From NCBI RefSeq assembly GCF_017591425.1, contig NW_024467106.1:27270501-27334500 (forward strand): DNA of 64,000 bases. Direction: 5' to 3'. The notes under the pieces are model-generated. The model did not search any database. It worked only from the letters and a program-made list of their open reading frames with translations, and had not been told where the DNA came from. Both the position numbers and the translations under genes were made by a program. This DNA comes from Ochotona curzoniae (Eukaryota; Chordata; Mammalia; Lagomorpha; Ochotonidae). Of this stretch, positions 21,596-33,055 are shown in pieces. Within the stretch, counting starts at the first letter, position 1, and each line of letters begins with the position of its first letter.

Positions 21596-22855
21596 TAAGT
21601 TTTGTGCAATGCATGTCTTATAACTACAACAACAACAACAAAATAAGCAGCAAAAAGCCATATATTCATGGCAAGCTATTTCACAATATAGAAACTCCTC
21701 TCCTTTAAGTTTCACAAGTGACCATCACATGACTCCATGAAGCAGACCAGGTAAAAGTCTTTATTGCTGTATTACAGATCAGCATGCTGAGATGGGAAGA
21801 TGCTGCCGACTCCTGCCTGTATGTACTCTGTCATCTCTCGTAAGTTACAGTGACTGCCTCTTAGCTTAACATCTCACTGCAACAATGGGAATGTGACTCT
21901 GGACTCCGCATCACCCAACACGATGCCAAGTACTATGGGTGCTGTGGTATTAGTTCCTGATAGTGGCAGATTTAACCAACTTATGTTTATGCAGCATAGT
22001 CCCCTGTTGCCCGTGTGTGTCAGACTCTCATCTAGGCTCCCCAGGTTCAGCAGCAACTAGAACAGACCTGGTCACTTCATGCAGGAGTTCAAAAATCTCA
22101 TAGAAGATAAACACTTGACCATAAGTTCCAACATGCTGTGAACAGGCACAAGCATGTGATGTACCTCAGAGAGCAAGGAAGGCTCCCAAGGTGGGGTGTT
22201 TCTATCTGTGTGCCAACTCATTGGTTGGAAGCAGAAGTCTCGATGAGAGCATTGGCTTAGAAGCGTCACATGCTTGGCGTGTTAATGGTGTCGACCAGGT
22301 CTGCGGTGTGCTTGTCTCTCCACTTCCCTTTGTGTGGGCAGTGGAAGATCATGTGCCCTTGATGTCAACCCAGGATTCCTGGGACTCACTGTATAGTCAT
22401 ACAGTGCAAATGAGTGTCAAGTTCAGCTTCTGACCCCGTCTGCAGGAGTCACTGCACCTCTCTGATTGTCTCTGCTCCAGACCATCAGCATAAGCCACCT
22501 GACTCTCACTGTCACTGCATGGACTCAGTTATATCTCACAGGTTAGAAAAAGAGGTGTGTTCTTTTGTTTGTTTGTTTGTTTGTTCCTTCTTTGTTGTTA
22601 ATTCCTTTTAGAAAAATCAAAGGATAGAGAACAGCTAAGCATTTAGAAAGAGACAGTCAATCAATATACATTATTCTCCAAACATTGTAGAAAATTCAAG
22701 GAAATTATAAAGTGCCTCCTAAAGGCCTCTTCAGAGAGCTGTGTGCCTGCCCTTCAGAGAGAAAGTTTCCTCTTGGCACATAAAGAAGTCAAATTAGACG
22801 CAGAAGAGACTATCCTTGCCGCAGTGTGAATGTCAAGCAATCTTCTGTAAAATAG

Positions 22856-22860
<5 letters not shown>
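21596..22860. other. unique non-coding stretch with a TTTG tract
   Basis: A (TTTG)n run lies at 22563-22585 and an (AAC)n run near 21627-21642. Otherwise no repeat, exon or domain-bearing frame. Confidence 0.5.

Positions 22861-22903
<43 letters not shown>
22861..22903. repeat. (TG)21 microsatellite
   Basis: Twenty-one uninterrupted TG units plus T. It creates a Cys-Val alternation at the start of a 148-codon frame, which is therefore not taken as a gene. Confidence 0.97.
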
Positions 22904-22904
<1 letters not shown>

Positions 22905-23721
22905 TGCTCTGGAGAGAACACAGATTGTCAAGAGCCCAGGCAGGGTACAGTGAGATGGTTTGGCAGGGTGGGGGTGAGGAGGGAGGTCACAAGAGCTGAT
23001 ATTTGTTTCAGGTCTGAGTGCAGTAAAGATGTCTGCTTGCTCCGTTTGGGGTCAAGACAAATTTTCACTTCAAAGTGCACCAGCAGCTCAGAGCTGCAAA
23101 AGCATGGCAATCAGACAGCATCTGAGAACCTGGAACAAGACTCAGGGCCCCCCACCTGGAGACTGCCCCTTCACTCACAAGTGCAGGACGAGCTCCCGCC
23201 ACCCACCACTGCCAGCTGGCCCAGAGGACCGCCCTCTCAGAGGCTATTTACAAACAAGCTCCAGGCCATCAGCCTTCAGCGCACAGAGAAAAGGGCAGGC
23301 TCTAGGAAGTGAAACGGAAGGGGTTTCACAATCGTGAATCAGACTGAAGTTAACCTTTTCTGTGGCTGAATCCCATGATTCCACCTCAGGCCGGCCCAAT
23401 AGGCTGCAACCTCCTTGTGGGAGGGGAGCAGAGCTGAGCCCCACAATTAGGAATTGGTCACAGCACTCACAGCCTCCTACGTGTTAGAAGCTGCAGCCAG
23501 ATATGAACATGGCAGTCCAGGTTCAGGGCCTCTGTGCATGATCTAGACACATTCTACAGTGTCTGCTCACATGGCAAGAATTTTTTTCTGGATCAACGCA
23601 GAGGTCCAATTCTCTAGCAGCCAAGGGGTGAAGCAAGTGCCGTGTATTCCAGTGACAGGCAACAGCAAGCAGCATTGTTCAGAGAATGGTTCACAATGAG
23701 GTGTGCCCATTTTCCATGTGT
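22904..23721. other. non-coding stretch, moderately GC-rich
   Basis: Frames of 148 codons (22866-23312 +) and 102 codons (23029-23337 +) overlap in different phases. Neither shows a domain, a signal peptide or splice-site logic. I call no gene. Confidence 0.45.
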
Positions 23722-23880
23722 GTATTGTCGGGCAAATTACTTACTTACGGTGAGCCTCAGTTTTGTCATCTGTAAAATAGGAAAAAATACCATATTTCAT
23801 AGGTGATGTAAGTAATCTAGAGCATACGCAAGAATCACTGCAACGATTAGCACTGGGCCTCAACAACTGATGCATTGAAA
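23722..23880 (+). mobile_element. MIR SINE
   Basis: GGGCAAATTACTTACTTACG, GAGCCTCAGTTTTGTCATC, TGTAAAATAGGAAAAAATACC, then TTTCATAGGTGATGTAAG and GATTAGCACTGGGCCT. This is the 3' two-thirds of MIR. Confidence 0.8.
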
Positions 23881-24344
23881 ATCTGACAGCAATACGAGAG
23901 ACAGGCATGGAGATGTCGCCTGGGTGTGACCACTTGAGAGAGACAAGGCACATTCCTCTTAGACTTAGACCAATTAGGAGATCATGCCAGACCAGGAAAT
24001 TGATTGGTAAAACCAGACGCAAGAGAACGGAGTTTGAACTCGGAAGCCCTTTGTTGTTCAGAGACAGTTTCTGTCAGGCCCCATGAGTGCTGAAGTTCAA
24101 GCCATACTCCTCTGCTGGAGTTGGTGCTGCTGGAAACAGTATTTTTGGGTCAGTCTTTGGAATTCCTTGAAACAGGTCAGCCACCTTCTGGTCGACAGAT
24201 GATCCTCCCTGAACCCTCGCCAAACTGAGCTAAGTATGACCCCATCTGAAAGACAGCTCTGGTCACCTAGTGGACTCGAGGATACGAAGGCATCCCAAGC
24301 ACTCCAGACGTTCATCTAGACACCAGATCTAGGGTAGTCAATGT

Positions 24345-24830
24345 GGAGACTGAATGCCTGCTCCCCGTGGGCTTACATTGCAGTGGGGAAGACAGACGAT
24401 AAGCAAGAATCTAATATACTGTGACATGATGTGTAATACCAGATGATGTATAAAGCAGCTCTATGCAGAAAGACAAGTCACCGGGGAGACCAGAGATGCC
24501 TCTCTCAGGAAGTGACGTTCGAGCAGACTCCCTGGTTGTGTGCATATGAATCTCTAGGGCGAAGTGTTCCATGCTAGTGGAATGATGAGCGCAGACTTCC
24601 TAAGCAGGCCAATGATAGGTGGGCTCTACAGCCAGAGGGACTGGAGCAGAGTAGATGGGAGGCAATGAAGTTGAGAGGTAGTGGGAAGCCAGGTCAGCCA
24701 GGGCCTTGCAGGTCCTGGTGAAGCCTGTGAAGTTTTTCTGAATGAGACAGGATACAATGTGAGGACTTCATGACTGACCTAATGAAAGTCTTGAAATCAT
24801 GACTCTGGCTGCCACAAGGAGAATAAGGTG
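24345..24830 (+). mobile_element. ancient L2-like interspersed repeat
   Basis: GCTTACATTGCAGTGGGGAAG, AGACAGACGATAAGCAAG, AGGAAGTGACGTTCGAGC, CAGGGCCTTGCAGGTCCTGG and TGACTCTGGCTGCCACAAGG parallel an old mammalian repeat I associate with L2-class LINE 3' regions ('GGCCTTGTAGGCC ... GGATCACTCTGGCTGC'). I am unsure of the class name. Remnants of the same family occur at 49870-50460. Confidence 0.45.
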
Positions 24831-25346
24831 AGAAAAGGGTGAGGATAATGAGATTCTTTTGTGGAATTCAGACAAGGAATGCTTGTGGATTATAGTGGGG
24901 TGGTTTTGGTGAAGATTTTTAAAAAATGGTCGTACTCAGGGTATATTTGGTAGAAGGGAGGTAATGCTGCTTGAGTGACGATCCTGCCACACTCTTCGAT
25001 CTGAACACCTGAACAGAGTTGTCATTCATTGAGATAAGAAGCAGAGAAGGGACAGGTGGAGGGGTTGGAAATCCTAGATCAAGCCCAAGGTGGCTGTCAG
25101 TCACCTCCATGCAGTGTCTATTTGGTCTTTGGAACATCAGAGGGGTAGCATGACCTTCCAGAGGCCTCACTTGCCCAATCCAGTGCAGCCTGGGCTCAGA
25201 GGGATGGAGCAGTGGGGATCCCCATGAAAGATGTGCCTTGCCTGCCATTCTTGAGAAGAACACGGACTCAGACACAGACTGGAGGCAGCTCTGAGTTAGA
25301 TTCCATTAGAGAGATGGAATTGAATGTTTTTGTATTTAAATAAAGC
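24831..25346. other. unique non-coding stretch
   Basis: A 118-codon minus frame (24919-25275) has no domain. Nothing else recognised. Confidence 0.45.
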
Positions 25347-25620
25347 GGGGAGGTGGCATTAGGCATAGTGACGAACACTCCACGTGGGACACCTGCCTTC
25401 AGCATCAGAGTGCCTGCATTTGAGTTCTAAGTCGGCTCTTGACTCTAGCTTTCTGCTGACAAAGGCAGCAACTGATGGCCCTCTCACGCACGTGGGAGAC
25501 CCAGATTAAGATGTTGGTTCCTCGCTTTGGCCACTGCCCTGCTGTTGAGGGCATCTGGAGGGTGAAGTATCAGATGGGAGATCTCTCTCTGTCTCTAACA
25601 GAAATAGAAACTTTTTAAAA
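25347..25620 (+). mobile_element. C-SINE, sense, old subfamily
   Basis: GGGGAGGTGGCATTAGGCAT head, CTGCATTTGAGTTCTAAGTC in place of box B, GCACGTGGGAGACCCAGATT, TTCCTCGCTTTGGCCACTG, GGGAGATCTCTCTCTGTCTC. Short AAACTTTTTAAAA tail. Confidence 0.8.
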
Positions 25621-25654
25621 GGGAGGTGGGGGACTTGAGTCCCTACAGTGGCTT

Positions 25655-25815
25655 ATACTTACTTCTTAGTAAATGCTTGCCAAATCTCTTATCAGTTTAT
25701 TCTATAAGGTAGGAAAGGCTACCTCCATTTTGGAGATGAGCAGTTCAGAGAAGCGCAACCGCTTGCCTGAGATCTCACAGCTAACTGACGCGGCACCCCT
25801 CAGATTATTTCCATC
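25655..25815 (-). mobile_element. MIR SINE, antisense
   Basis: TCTATAAGGTAGGAAAGGCT, TTTTGGAGATGAGCAGTTCA, GAGAAGCGCAACCGCTTGCC and TGAGATCTCACAGCTAACTG correspond to the antisense MIR core. Confidence 0.7.
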
Positions 25816-26485
25816 TTGTGGTTATTATGGAGCAGTTACAGAGCAGTCCATCCTAGCCAATCAGTCGTACCTAACATGGGTCTAAAATGGCCTCTGGGTC
25901 CCCTGTTAACTACCAGTGGCCTGGGTCCTGGGCCTCCTGTAAACCACGGATGGCCCCCGCCCGCAGGGATTCCTCTCCAGTGAGAACCTTCTGTGGCAGC
26001 TTCGCTTCCTTGGCAACCAGGCAGCTCGAGAGCTTCACCCCCAACTCCTGTCTCTCTTCACAAATTCCTTTTTATCAATGGTTCATTTGCATTCAAAGAG
26101 GTTTTCATGCCAAACAATATTTTTGGGAACATTTTACAACTGCTGTTGCTAAAGTTCTGAGAGAAGCTGCTTCACAAAGGCCCAGATCCTTTCTCCATTG
26201 GATCATTTCAAAACACAACTTGGAGAGACTAGTTTTTCAATGTGAATTTCAGTGAAGCCTAAAGATATAAACTAGTCGTGACTGTGTCTACACAGTGCAA
26301 AACAGCTGGATGAGAAACCAAAAGGGAAGCTCGTGCGGTGTCCACACTGAGGAGAAGGCCAGCCCTGACTTCCTGTAGACACTATGAGCGATGACCCTGG
26401 GAACACTCAAGCTGCTTCCTGGTCTCCTGTCAATCATACTTGCCTACTGGGGGAGTGGCCAGAGCAGAGGACTTGAAGAAAGAGG
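25816..26485. other. unique block with octamer motif; possible conserved element
   Basis: Contains ATTTGCAT (26085-26092) in an AT-rich setting that also holds TTTTTATCAATGG. A 122-codon frame (25887-26255) has no recognisable domain. No repeat recognised. May be a conserved non-coding element, on weak grounds. Confidence 0.25.
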
Positions 26486-26489
26486 TCCA

Positions 26490-26640
26490 GAGGTCAGCTT
26501 TGACTTTGGTGCTTCTCAGGTATGTGATCCTATCAACTTTCAGTTTCCTCATATGTGAAATGGATATGCTAACACCTAAGAAATTTATTTGGGATTAAGC
26601 ACGCACATTTCTGAACTGGACAGAGGTCATGTTATATTTT
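26490..26640 (+). mobile_element. MIR fragment
   Basis: GGTATGTGATCCTATCAAC, TTTCAGTTTCCTCATATGTG, AAATGGATATGCTAACACC and TTGGGATTAAGCACGCAC fit the MIR 3' half. Confidence 0.6.
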
Positions 26641-28426
26641 CCTGTGCATCTCTAGTGCCACACATGGACATGTAATAGGAACTGGATATAACTTTGCTGA
26701 GTAACTTACGAATGGTTATACTGCAGGCCATGCTATAGCTATAGCACCTATTATTTATAGAGCTGTATCTGTTTGCCAATTCCCTCAGGTAAGTCAGCAA
26801 ATTTACCATTTCTAGAACATGAGGACACACAACCCAGAATAAAATATTTACTAAATACATGAAAGGCACTATGCTAGGCGTGAGTAATATTTTTTCTTCC
26901 TTGTTAGCCCATAAAGGGGAGTAGCCTAGCTTTTGTTCTATTTGAAGCACCTGTTTGTAATCCATGTCATAAATATTTTCATGACTATTGCTTAGTAGTC
27001 AATGAGTTTCTTTGTTGGTATAGAATTTAAGATATTTCCCTAATAAGGACACCCAGTGTTAAAGCAATGAATTTCTATAGCTATGCAGTTCAGGGAGTTA
27101 CCTAGGAGATGAAAAGCTAATCTGTCTGGAATTTCTGCCCTTGAGACCAAAGATACTATAAATTTGCTCTGGAAGAAAATAATCATGGTAAGCAACTTAA
27201 TTTCTACCATCTCGTTTCCAAGCAGATGTCGCCGTGTTTTAGCCTGGAATTCATCATCTCTCTGATACATCAACATTGACATATTACATCTTCATCGCTT
27301 ATTATAGAAAATGGAAATGAAACCAGAATGTGAGCATGTTGAATGAATTGGACTCCCCAAAGATTTTTTTTTGGGGGGGGGAGGGGAGGAGGAGAAAGCC
27401 ATCTCCTACTTGCCTTGCCTTTTACATTTGAATTTCTTGTTTCCTTCATGTTTAGATTGCACTTTGAGAAGTCCATCTGGAAGTTCACTTTTTATATTTT
27501 GCAAATGCAAACAGAGCTTATTATCAAAAGACAAACCCTCCGAGGAAGAAGAGAAACAGTTGGAAAGGTGGGGGTGGGAGGAAGCAAGGAGAGAATCAGT
27601 GAAAACAAATCCCATGACAGTGTTTAAGGTGAAATTGGAGAGATTAAACTCCACTTATTTTTTGCTTGATTTGCCAGTCTGCTAGTTTGGCTGACTGTGA
27701 ATATGTTCAGCCGCTCACTCCCTATCTATTAAGCTCTCCATGGAAAGGATGAGTTTGGATAGGTGTCAACAGCTGCAAATGTCACCAATCCCGTAATTCC
27801 TTTGTAGTACTGTTATCTGAATAGCCTTGCACAGTCTGCCTGAAGACTCTAGTCACCCCACAGTGGACACCAGAACATTTCCCTTATTTTGGCCCCAGAA
27901 AAACATGCCTAAGGTTTCAGGATCCTATTTTTTGCTGAGAGAATCATGTTCTCCTTGAATTCATTAGAAAGTCACTCTGGTCCTTGGAGATTAGAAGTTT
28001 AACTGCACAAGGCCATACCTCGCCGAGTTCTCTTCATTTGGGCTTCCCACCCGTTTCTGTTGTAGCCAACTTAATCGCCTTCGGGACTATCAAGTCAGCC
28101 ATCAGACAAGGTGGTCTTTATTTCCTTCCACATGGTACAGAGATTAAAGCTGCTTGATTTTTCTCATATATTCCCTGGCACATCGACCACAGACTCAGCT
28201 GTTAATGTTTACAACTTTGCCCAAACTTGCAGGTCTAACAACCCATCTTATCGTACAGTTCCAGTGGTTAATGCTGTCTTGGCCATAACAGGTGTTGGAA
28301 TAAGCAGTAGCACTCCAGAACTTCTTTGCAAATTTGGGCCTGGGGAAGAGGAAAAACCAGTTCCCTTCAGTATGTCCAGGGAGAACAGTCAAATTTAGAC
28401 ACTGAGGCATATGGAAATCACAGTAT
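26641..28426. other. long non-coding stretch without recognised repeats
   Basis: About 1.8 kb. 26740-26885 has MIR/L2-like scraps (TAAAATATTTACTAAATACATG, GCACTATGCTAGGCG). 27365-27392 is a T/G homopolymer-rich patch. Frames up to 112 codons (26627-26965 -) lack domains. No exon can be supported. Confidence 0.4.
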
Positions 28427-28621
28427 GGGCCTGGTATGGTAGCCTAGAATCTAAAGTCCCCCTCTTGCACGTGCTGGAATCCCATATGGGCTCCAGTTCA
28501 TGTCCTGGCGCTCCACTTCCCATCCAGCTCCCTGCTTGTTACCTGGGAAAGCAGTCGAGGACAGCCCAAAGCCTTGGGACCCTGCACTCAAGTGAGAGAC
28601 CCAGAGAAGGCACCTGGATCT
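28427..28621 (+). mobile_element. C-SINE, sense, 3'-truncated
   Basis: GGGCCTGGTATGGTAGCCTA head, GAATCCCATATGGGCTCCAG, CATCCAGCTCCCTGCTTGTT, GACAGCCCAAAGCCTTGGGA and GAAGGCACCTGGATC. The last third and the A tail are missing, probably by deletion. Confidence 0.88.
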
Positions 28622-29589
28622 AGACAATATGTGAGGGTCTTCAAGTATCTGAAGGAATTGGTGCTTCCAAAACCTTCAGTGTCAATTGAAAGAAAGAAAT
28701 ACATACTGACTCAAATCTGTCAATCACTGAAACAAATTTCTTGAAGAAGAATGTCTCTGTTTTGTTATGAACTCTGATCTACTCTTTTCTATAATGTTAC
28801 CCTTTCTTCTTTTGCCCTATTTTAACCATCAAATATAATGCTAATGTAATCCAAAAATTGATGTTAGGGTTTTGGGTCCAGTAGTGAAAAATATTAATGT
28901 AGAAGGTATAGCCAGGCCCCAAGGATGGAATTAGGGCTTTAAGTAATAAATTAGAACAGATATGATGTCAAAATAAGGAAGAAGTTGCTAATAATTAGAC
29001 ACACTTAAATATAGAATGGGCCGTTTGATGTAATGAGACACTTGACCTTGAATATTTTCTAGAGGGAGCCTAATTGTATATGATGTGCCTAGCTTAAGAG
29101 CTCTCTAAGCTCAGAGATTCTCAGCACAATTCACATTGAGTTAAAAGAGAAAATCTAGAATAAAAAAGGGAGGATTTAGGTCCAAAAAAAAAAAAAACTA
29201 AAAAGAAAGAGGCAAGAAAGATGAATGGTAGCGTCTGGGAGAATGTTTTTTGTTAGATTCTAAAAAAGAAAACATTCTTGGATACATTTTTGTCCCTCAC
29301 TGTGAGAAAGCTACACTTTTTCTTCTTTAGAAAACAAATTCAGTTGTTGAGAATAGTACATTTTAAAGCTACTGCTCCCAAGATGCGGTGATCTTTCTTT
29401 TTCAAATGTAACAGTCAGTTTAAACTACCATCATGGATTAGGTAACCTTGTCAATGACCTTCACTGTGCTCTTGGCTTAGAACAAAGTCAAGCGTACCAG
29501 CAACATGAATGAATGAATGCATGCAGGCAGCATGCGTGAGGACTACTGCAATCCCTCAGAAAGAAGCATTCTGGGATAATGGATCTTTT
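28622..29589. other. unique non-coding stretch
   Basis: AT-rich, with A-runs near 29185. Nothing recognised. Confidence 0.45.
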
Positions 29590-29775
29590 TAGATACTGTC
29601 ACATGCCTTATCCCAGTCATCTGATGATGATACAAGGCGGAAGACAACATTCTTATCTTCCAGGTGAGAACATAGGTCCTGGGAGATTAAGCTCCTTGTC
29701 CAAGACCTCACAGCTAGATAATTCTTAAGCCTGATAGAAAAGTAGTGTGTACCGGAACCAAGGAGAAAAGCGATG
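29590..29775 (-). mobile_element. MIR SINE, antisense
   Basis: ATCTTCCAGGTGAGAACATA, GGAGATTAAGCTCCTTGTCC, AAGACCTCACAGCTAGATAA and CTTAAGCCTGA match the antisense core. Confidence 0.65.
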
Positions 29776-31446
29776 GTTGTTGAAATGCTGACCAGCATAT
29801 GACACTTAAGTCTTCTGCTTCCTTTGAGAATCTCATGAAAGTCAAGGATTCTATCCTCAAATATAACCAAACTTAGCATGTTTATTCAAAATCAGGTATA
29901 CAGCCCCAAGAGTTCAAGTGTATAGTTTGCCTGCTCTCTGGCCTAAGGTTAGTTAAGCATAGTGACTACATCTGCCTAGGACAGAAACTTTGTATTTGCT
30001 TAAGCAAGGGGACTTTGGGGAACAGTGGGAAGAAACTAACATTGCTGTCCCTTTGTGCACCAGATAGAGAGTACTGTATTTTATTTACACTTGCTTATAA
30101 TAATCCTGTGAAATAGGTCCTACTGTCATCATACACATATGTTCTGTGTTACATGGATGTATGTATATGTTCATATGCATAAGGGCAACATACATACACA
30201 AATAAGGTCCCAGTCAACTTTTGTTTCTTCCTGAGGAGTCTGGACAAGAAAGAATAAAGACACAAGTTGGCCTTTCACTAGGTCATGCTGCTATATTTTA
30301 TCCATGATAATGAGTCAAAAATAAATAAGATTCAGTCCTCAACCTTAAGGAGTTCACCTTGTATTTTGAATATTAGATTTATTTGCTGGTTTAACCCAAT
30401 GACAATACCATATGATGGCTCATAGTTAAATAGAATATTTCAAGATAGGTTAAACCACTGTATCTACTGAATGCTGCATTCTAATGAGATCCTGGGGAAT
30501 GGGATCTGCTAGAAAGGCATTCAAGTCATTGACACAGACTGGTTAGAGCAAAAGTGTGGAGGATGAAAAGCAAAATCTATAGGCTGAGCAACATCATCAT
30601 TTATCAAATTCAAATGGAAGAGGATCAACAGTGCAACCACAAAAGGGAGTAACTATGGTGAAGGAAGCAGGAGATCTAAAAGGAAACATTATCAAAAACA
30701 AAGGGGGGGGAATTTCAGCAAGCAGGGTGTGGTCAGCAAAATCATGCCACAACGGGAAAAAGATGAAGTCTAGACTGAACCATGGACTTTACCAGCAGGA
30801 GTTCATTTTTGTTATTGCGACAACTGATTTTGGGGAAGTGGTGTGGGTTAAAAATATGAGATGAGGCTATGGGTAACTGAATATCAAGAATCCCCAACAT
30901 ATGAAACTTGAACAAATATAAATGCCTGGACATGATCCACAGATTTTTGAGTAAATCTGGAGTGGGTCTCAAGGATCCATACCTCCTTAAAAGCTAAGTT
31001 TTGAAATTCTATGACTGTCAACAACATGAAAGAAGAAATTTCACAAGTCTCATGTATGCCTGGAGCTATAGCAGTTCTTCTGTAGCTGTGTGAGCTTAGA
31101 GATCCCTGAAGTGGCATTGACTGCATTTCACAGTGGTTAGCAGTAGCAGCAACCGTGGAAAACAGCAAAGGATTGAATACAGTAAAGGGCAGTCCATGAA
31201 AAGTTGGGATGTTAAAACAATAAATGAACTTTCAACATTTCGTTATTCCTCCAGGTACACCCTTCCAGAACTGGTATGTATAACAAAGCCCTCAGATGGA
31301 TCTGGTTCAGCTATTGGTAATTCAGAGTTCATCAATTGAAATGGTTCATTTTAATTTCTGTGTCTGATTGCCACACATTCTGGAAGGCGGCATGTTGTAA
31401 TAAAAAAAAAAAGGCACTTGGTATCCGATGTAAATACAACTTCTAG
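29776..31446. other. long non-coding stretch
   Basis: 30065-30130 resembles an antisense MIR piece (TGCTTATAATAATCCTGTGA, AAATAGGTCCTACTG). Frames of 68-94 codons have no domain. No exon supported. Confidence 0.45.
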
Positions 31447-31785
31447 CCTGAGTGGTGATTTTTAAAAAAATTTTTTTATTAATTTTTTATTGGAAAGGCA
31501 GATATACAGAGAGGAGAGATGGAGAGGAAGATCTTCCGTCCGATGATTCACTCCCCAAGTGAGTGCAACGGTGGATACTATGCCAATCCGAAGCCAGGAG
31601 CCTCTTCCGGGTCTCCCACGCTGGTGCAGGGTCCCAAAACTTAGGGCCGTCCTCGACTGCTTTCCTGGGCCACAGGCAGGGAGTTGGAAGGGAAGCGGGG
31701 CTGCTGGGATAGAACCGGCGCCCATATGGGATCCGGGACGTGCAAGGCGAGAACCTTAACCACTGCGTCACCTGAGTGGTGATTT
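31447..31785. repeat. perfect 15-bp target-site duplication
   Basis: CCTGAGTGGTGATTT at 31447-31461 and 31771-31785, identical, on each side of the SINE. Confidence 0.97.
31462..31770 (-). mobile_element. young C-SINE, antisense, 5'-truncated
   Basis: The antisense A tail (TTTTTATTAATTTTTTATTGG) is followed by a near-consensus body. It shares GATACTATGCCAATCC and CACAGGCAGGGAG(C/T)TGGAAGGGAAG with the copy at 18439-18779, so both belong to one subfamily. It ends at CACTGCGTCA, without the last ~10 bases of the head (GCCGGGCCCC in the sister copy). Box B has lost a base (GGATAGAACC) and box A is altered, so its own Pol III promoter is probably dead. Confidence 0.96.
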
Positions 31786-32924
31786 AATCAGTGAGTATGA
31801 GACACCTGGGAGCCATTGTAGTTCATTCTGGGGAGGCAGGGGGAGGTATGAGTCCATTTTCCACCAAGCATTGTCTGAAGAACAAAAAAATAACATATCA
31901 TCAATGATATTGACATCTCCCCCAATGAACACACACACCATTGCAATGAACAAGTTACATCTTCTTTAAAAAGTTTTGATGGATAGCCTAGAGTTTCCAG
32001 AGATCATAAATTGAGTAGAATCATCAAATTGCCATTTCTGTGAGTGACAAATAGGTGGATCTGGGCTATTTCTTATAGTTGGATCTATTGTTTTCTCAAT
32101 GAAACAGATAAACATTAGGATCTTGTTCTTGCAAGAACCAGCAAAGGTTTGGATTATAATGATATTATCTGATAGCCAGCTTCCAAAATAGCCCTTATGA
32201 TCCTGATAACACAGTATACATGTCTTTGTATAATTCTCTCCTCATGAATGCATGCTGGATTTAGTGACATATTTTTGCTGAATAAAGTACTGTAGAAAGG
32301 ATGACATATGACCCTTAATATCAGATTATAAAATGGCTGAAGCCTGTTTCTCCCTTTTTCATCCCTTTCTCACTCTCCCCTCCCGGAATTTCTACCCCTT
32401 CTCTTGGTCTGAAAGACGTCAACTATCACATCAGGAAGACATGCAGGCAGTGAATGGAGAAATCCCATAGGGAATACTGGAGGTCCCTCCACAGGCCAGT
32501 AACCAGTAACCAGTGAGGACCTGAGGCCAGCCCCCAAGTCCGTGGGAGAGGCTGGAGGAGGATTCTAGGCTCTGCCAAGCTTGGGAGCCACTACTGCCCT
32601 GGCTGACAGCCCAAACGCATTGTTGTTAGAGACTTGGAGTGAGAATATCCCAGATACGTCACTCCCATTTTCCCAACTCTAAAACCATGTGAGAATCTAA
32701 ATGTTTGTTTTCATAAGACCCTGGATTTGGGGAGAGTTTATTTCAAAGCAATAAATAACTGATGAATAAACAGTGCCCTGCATTCGAAATGTTGGGAACT
32801 CTAGAGGAACACATTTTAGCTCAGATATTTCCACATATATCCTTTCTATCTTTACAAGACATTTTAGCCATGCCCTGAGAATACTGAGCAGTATACCTGG
32901 AAGGAGAAAATGTAGTTAACTGGA
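31786..32924. other. unique non-coding stretch
   Basis: No repeat or exon recognised over 1.1 kb. Confidence 0.45.
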
Positions 32925-33055
32925 GATAGAAGGTGTGAATTTGTATTCTTGATGAGCTGTATGAAGTTACATGTCATCTCATTCCTTTGAGCCTGTCTTT
33001 CCTTTTAGACACTAATGTGGATGACTGGAGTTCCTGCCCAGTATTCATGCTCACC
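32925..33055 (+). mobile_element. MIR fragment
   Basis: GAGCTGTATGAAGTTACATG, CATTCCTTTGAGCCTGTCTT and AGACACTAATGTGGATGAC give a diverged MIR centre. Confidence 0.4.

Noticed and set aside
22866..23312. 148-codon frame starting with alternating Cys-Val
   Set aside because: The start lies in a (TG)n microsatellite and the rest has no domain or codon signature.
31133..31339. 68-codon frame with polar, exon-like composition
   Set aside because: No recognised domain and no splice sites that would make a coherent exon.
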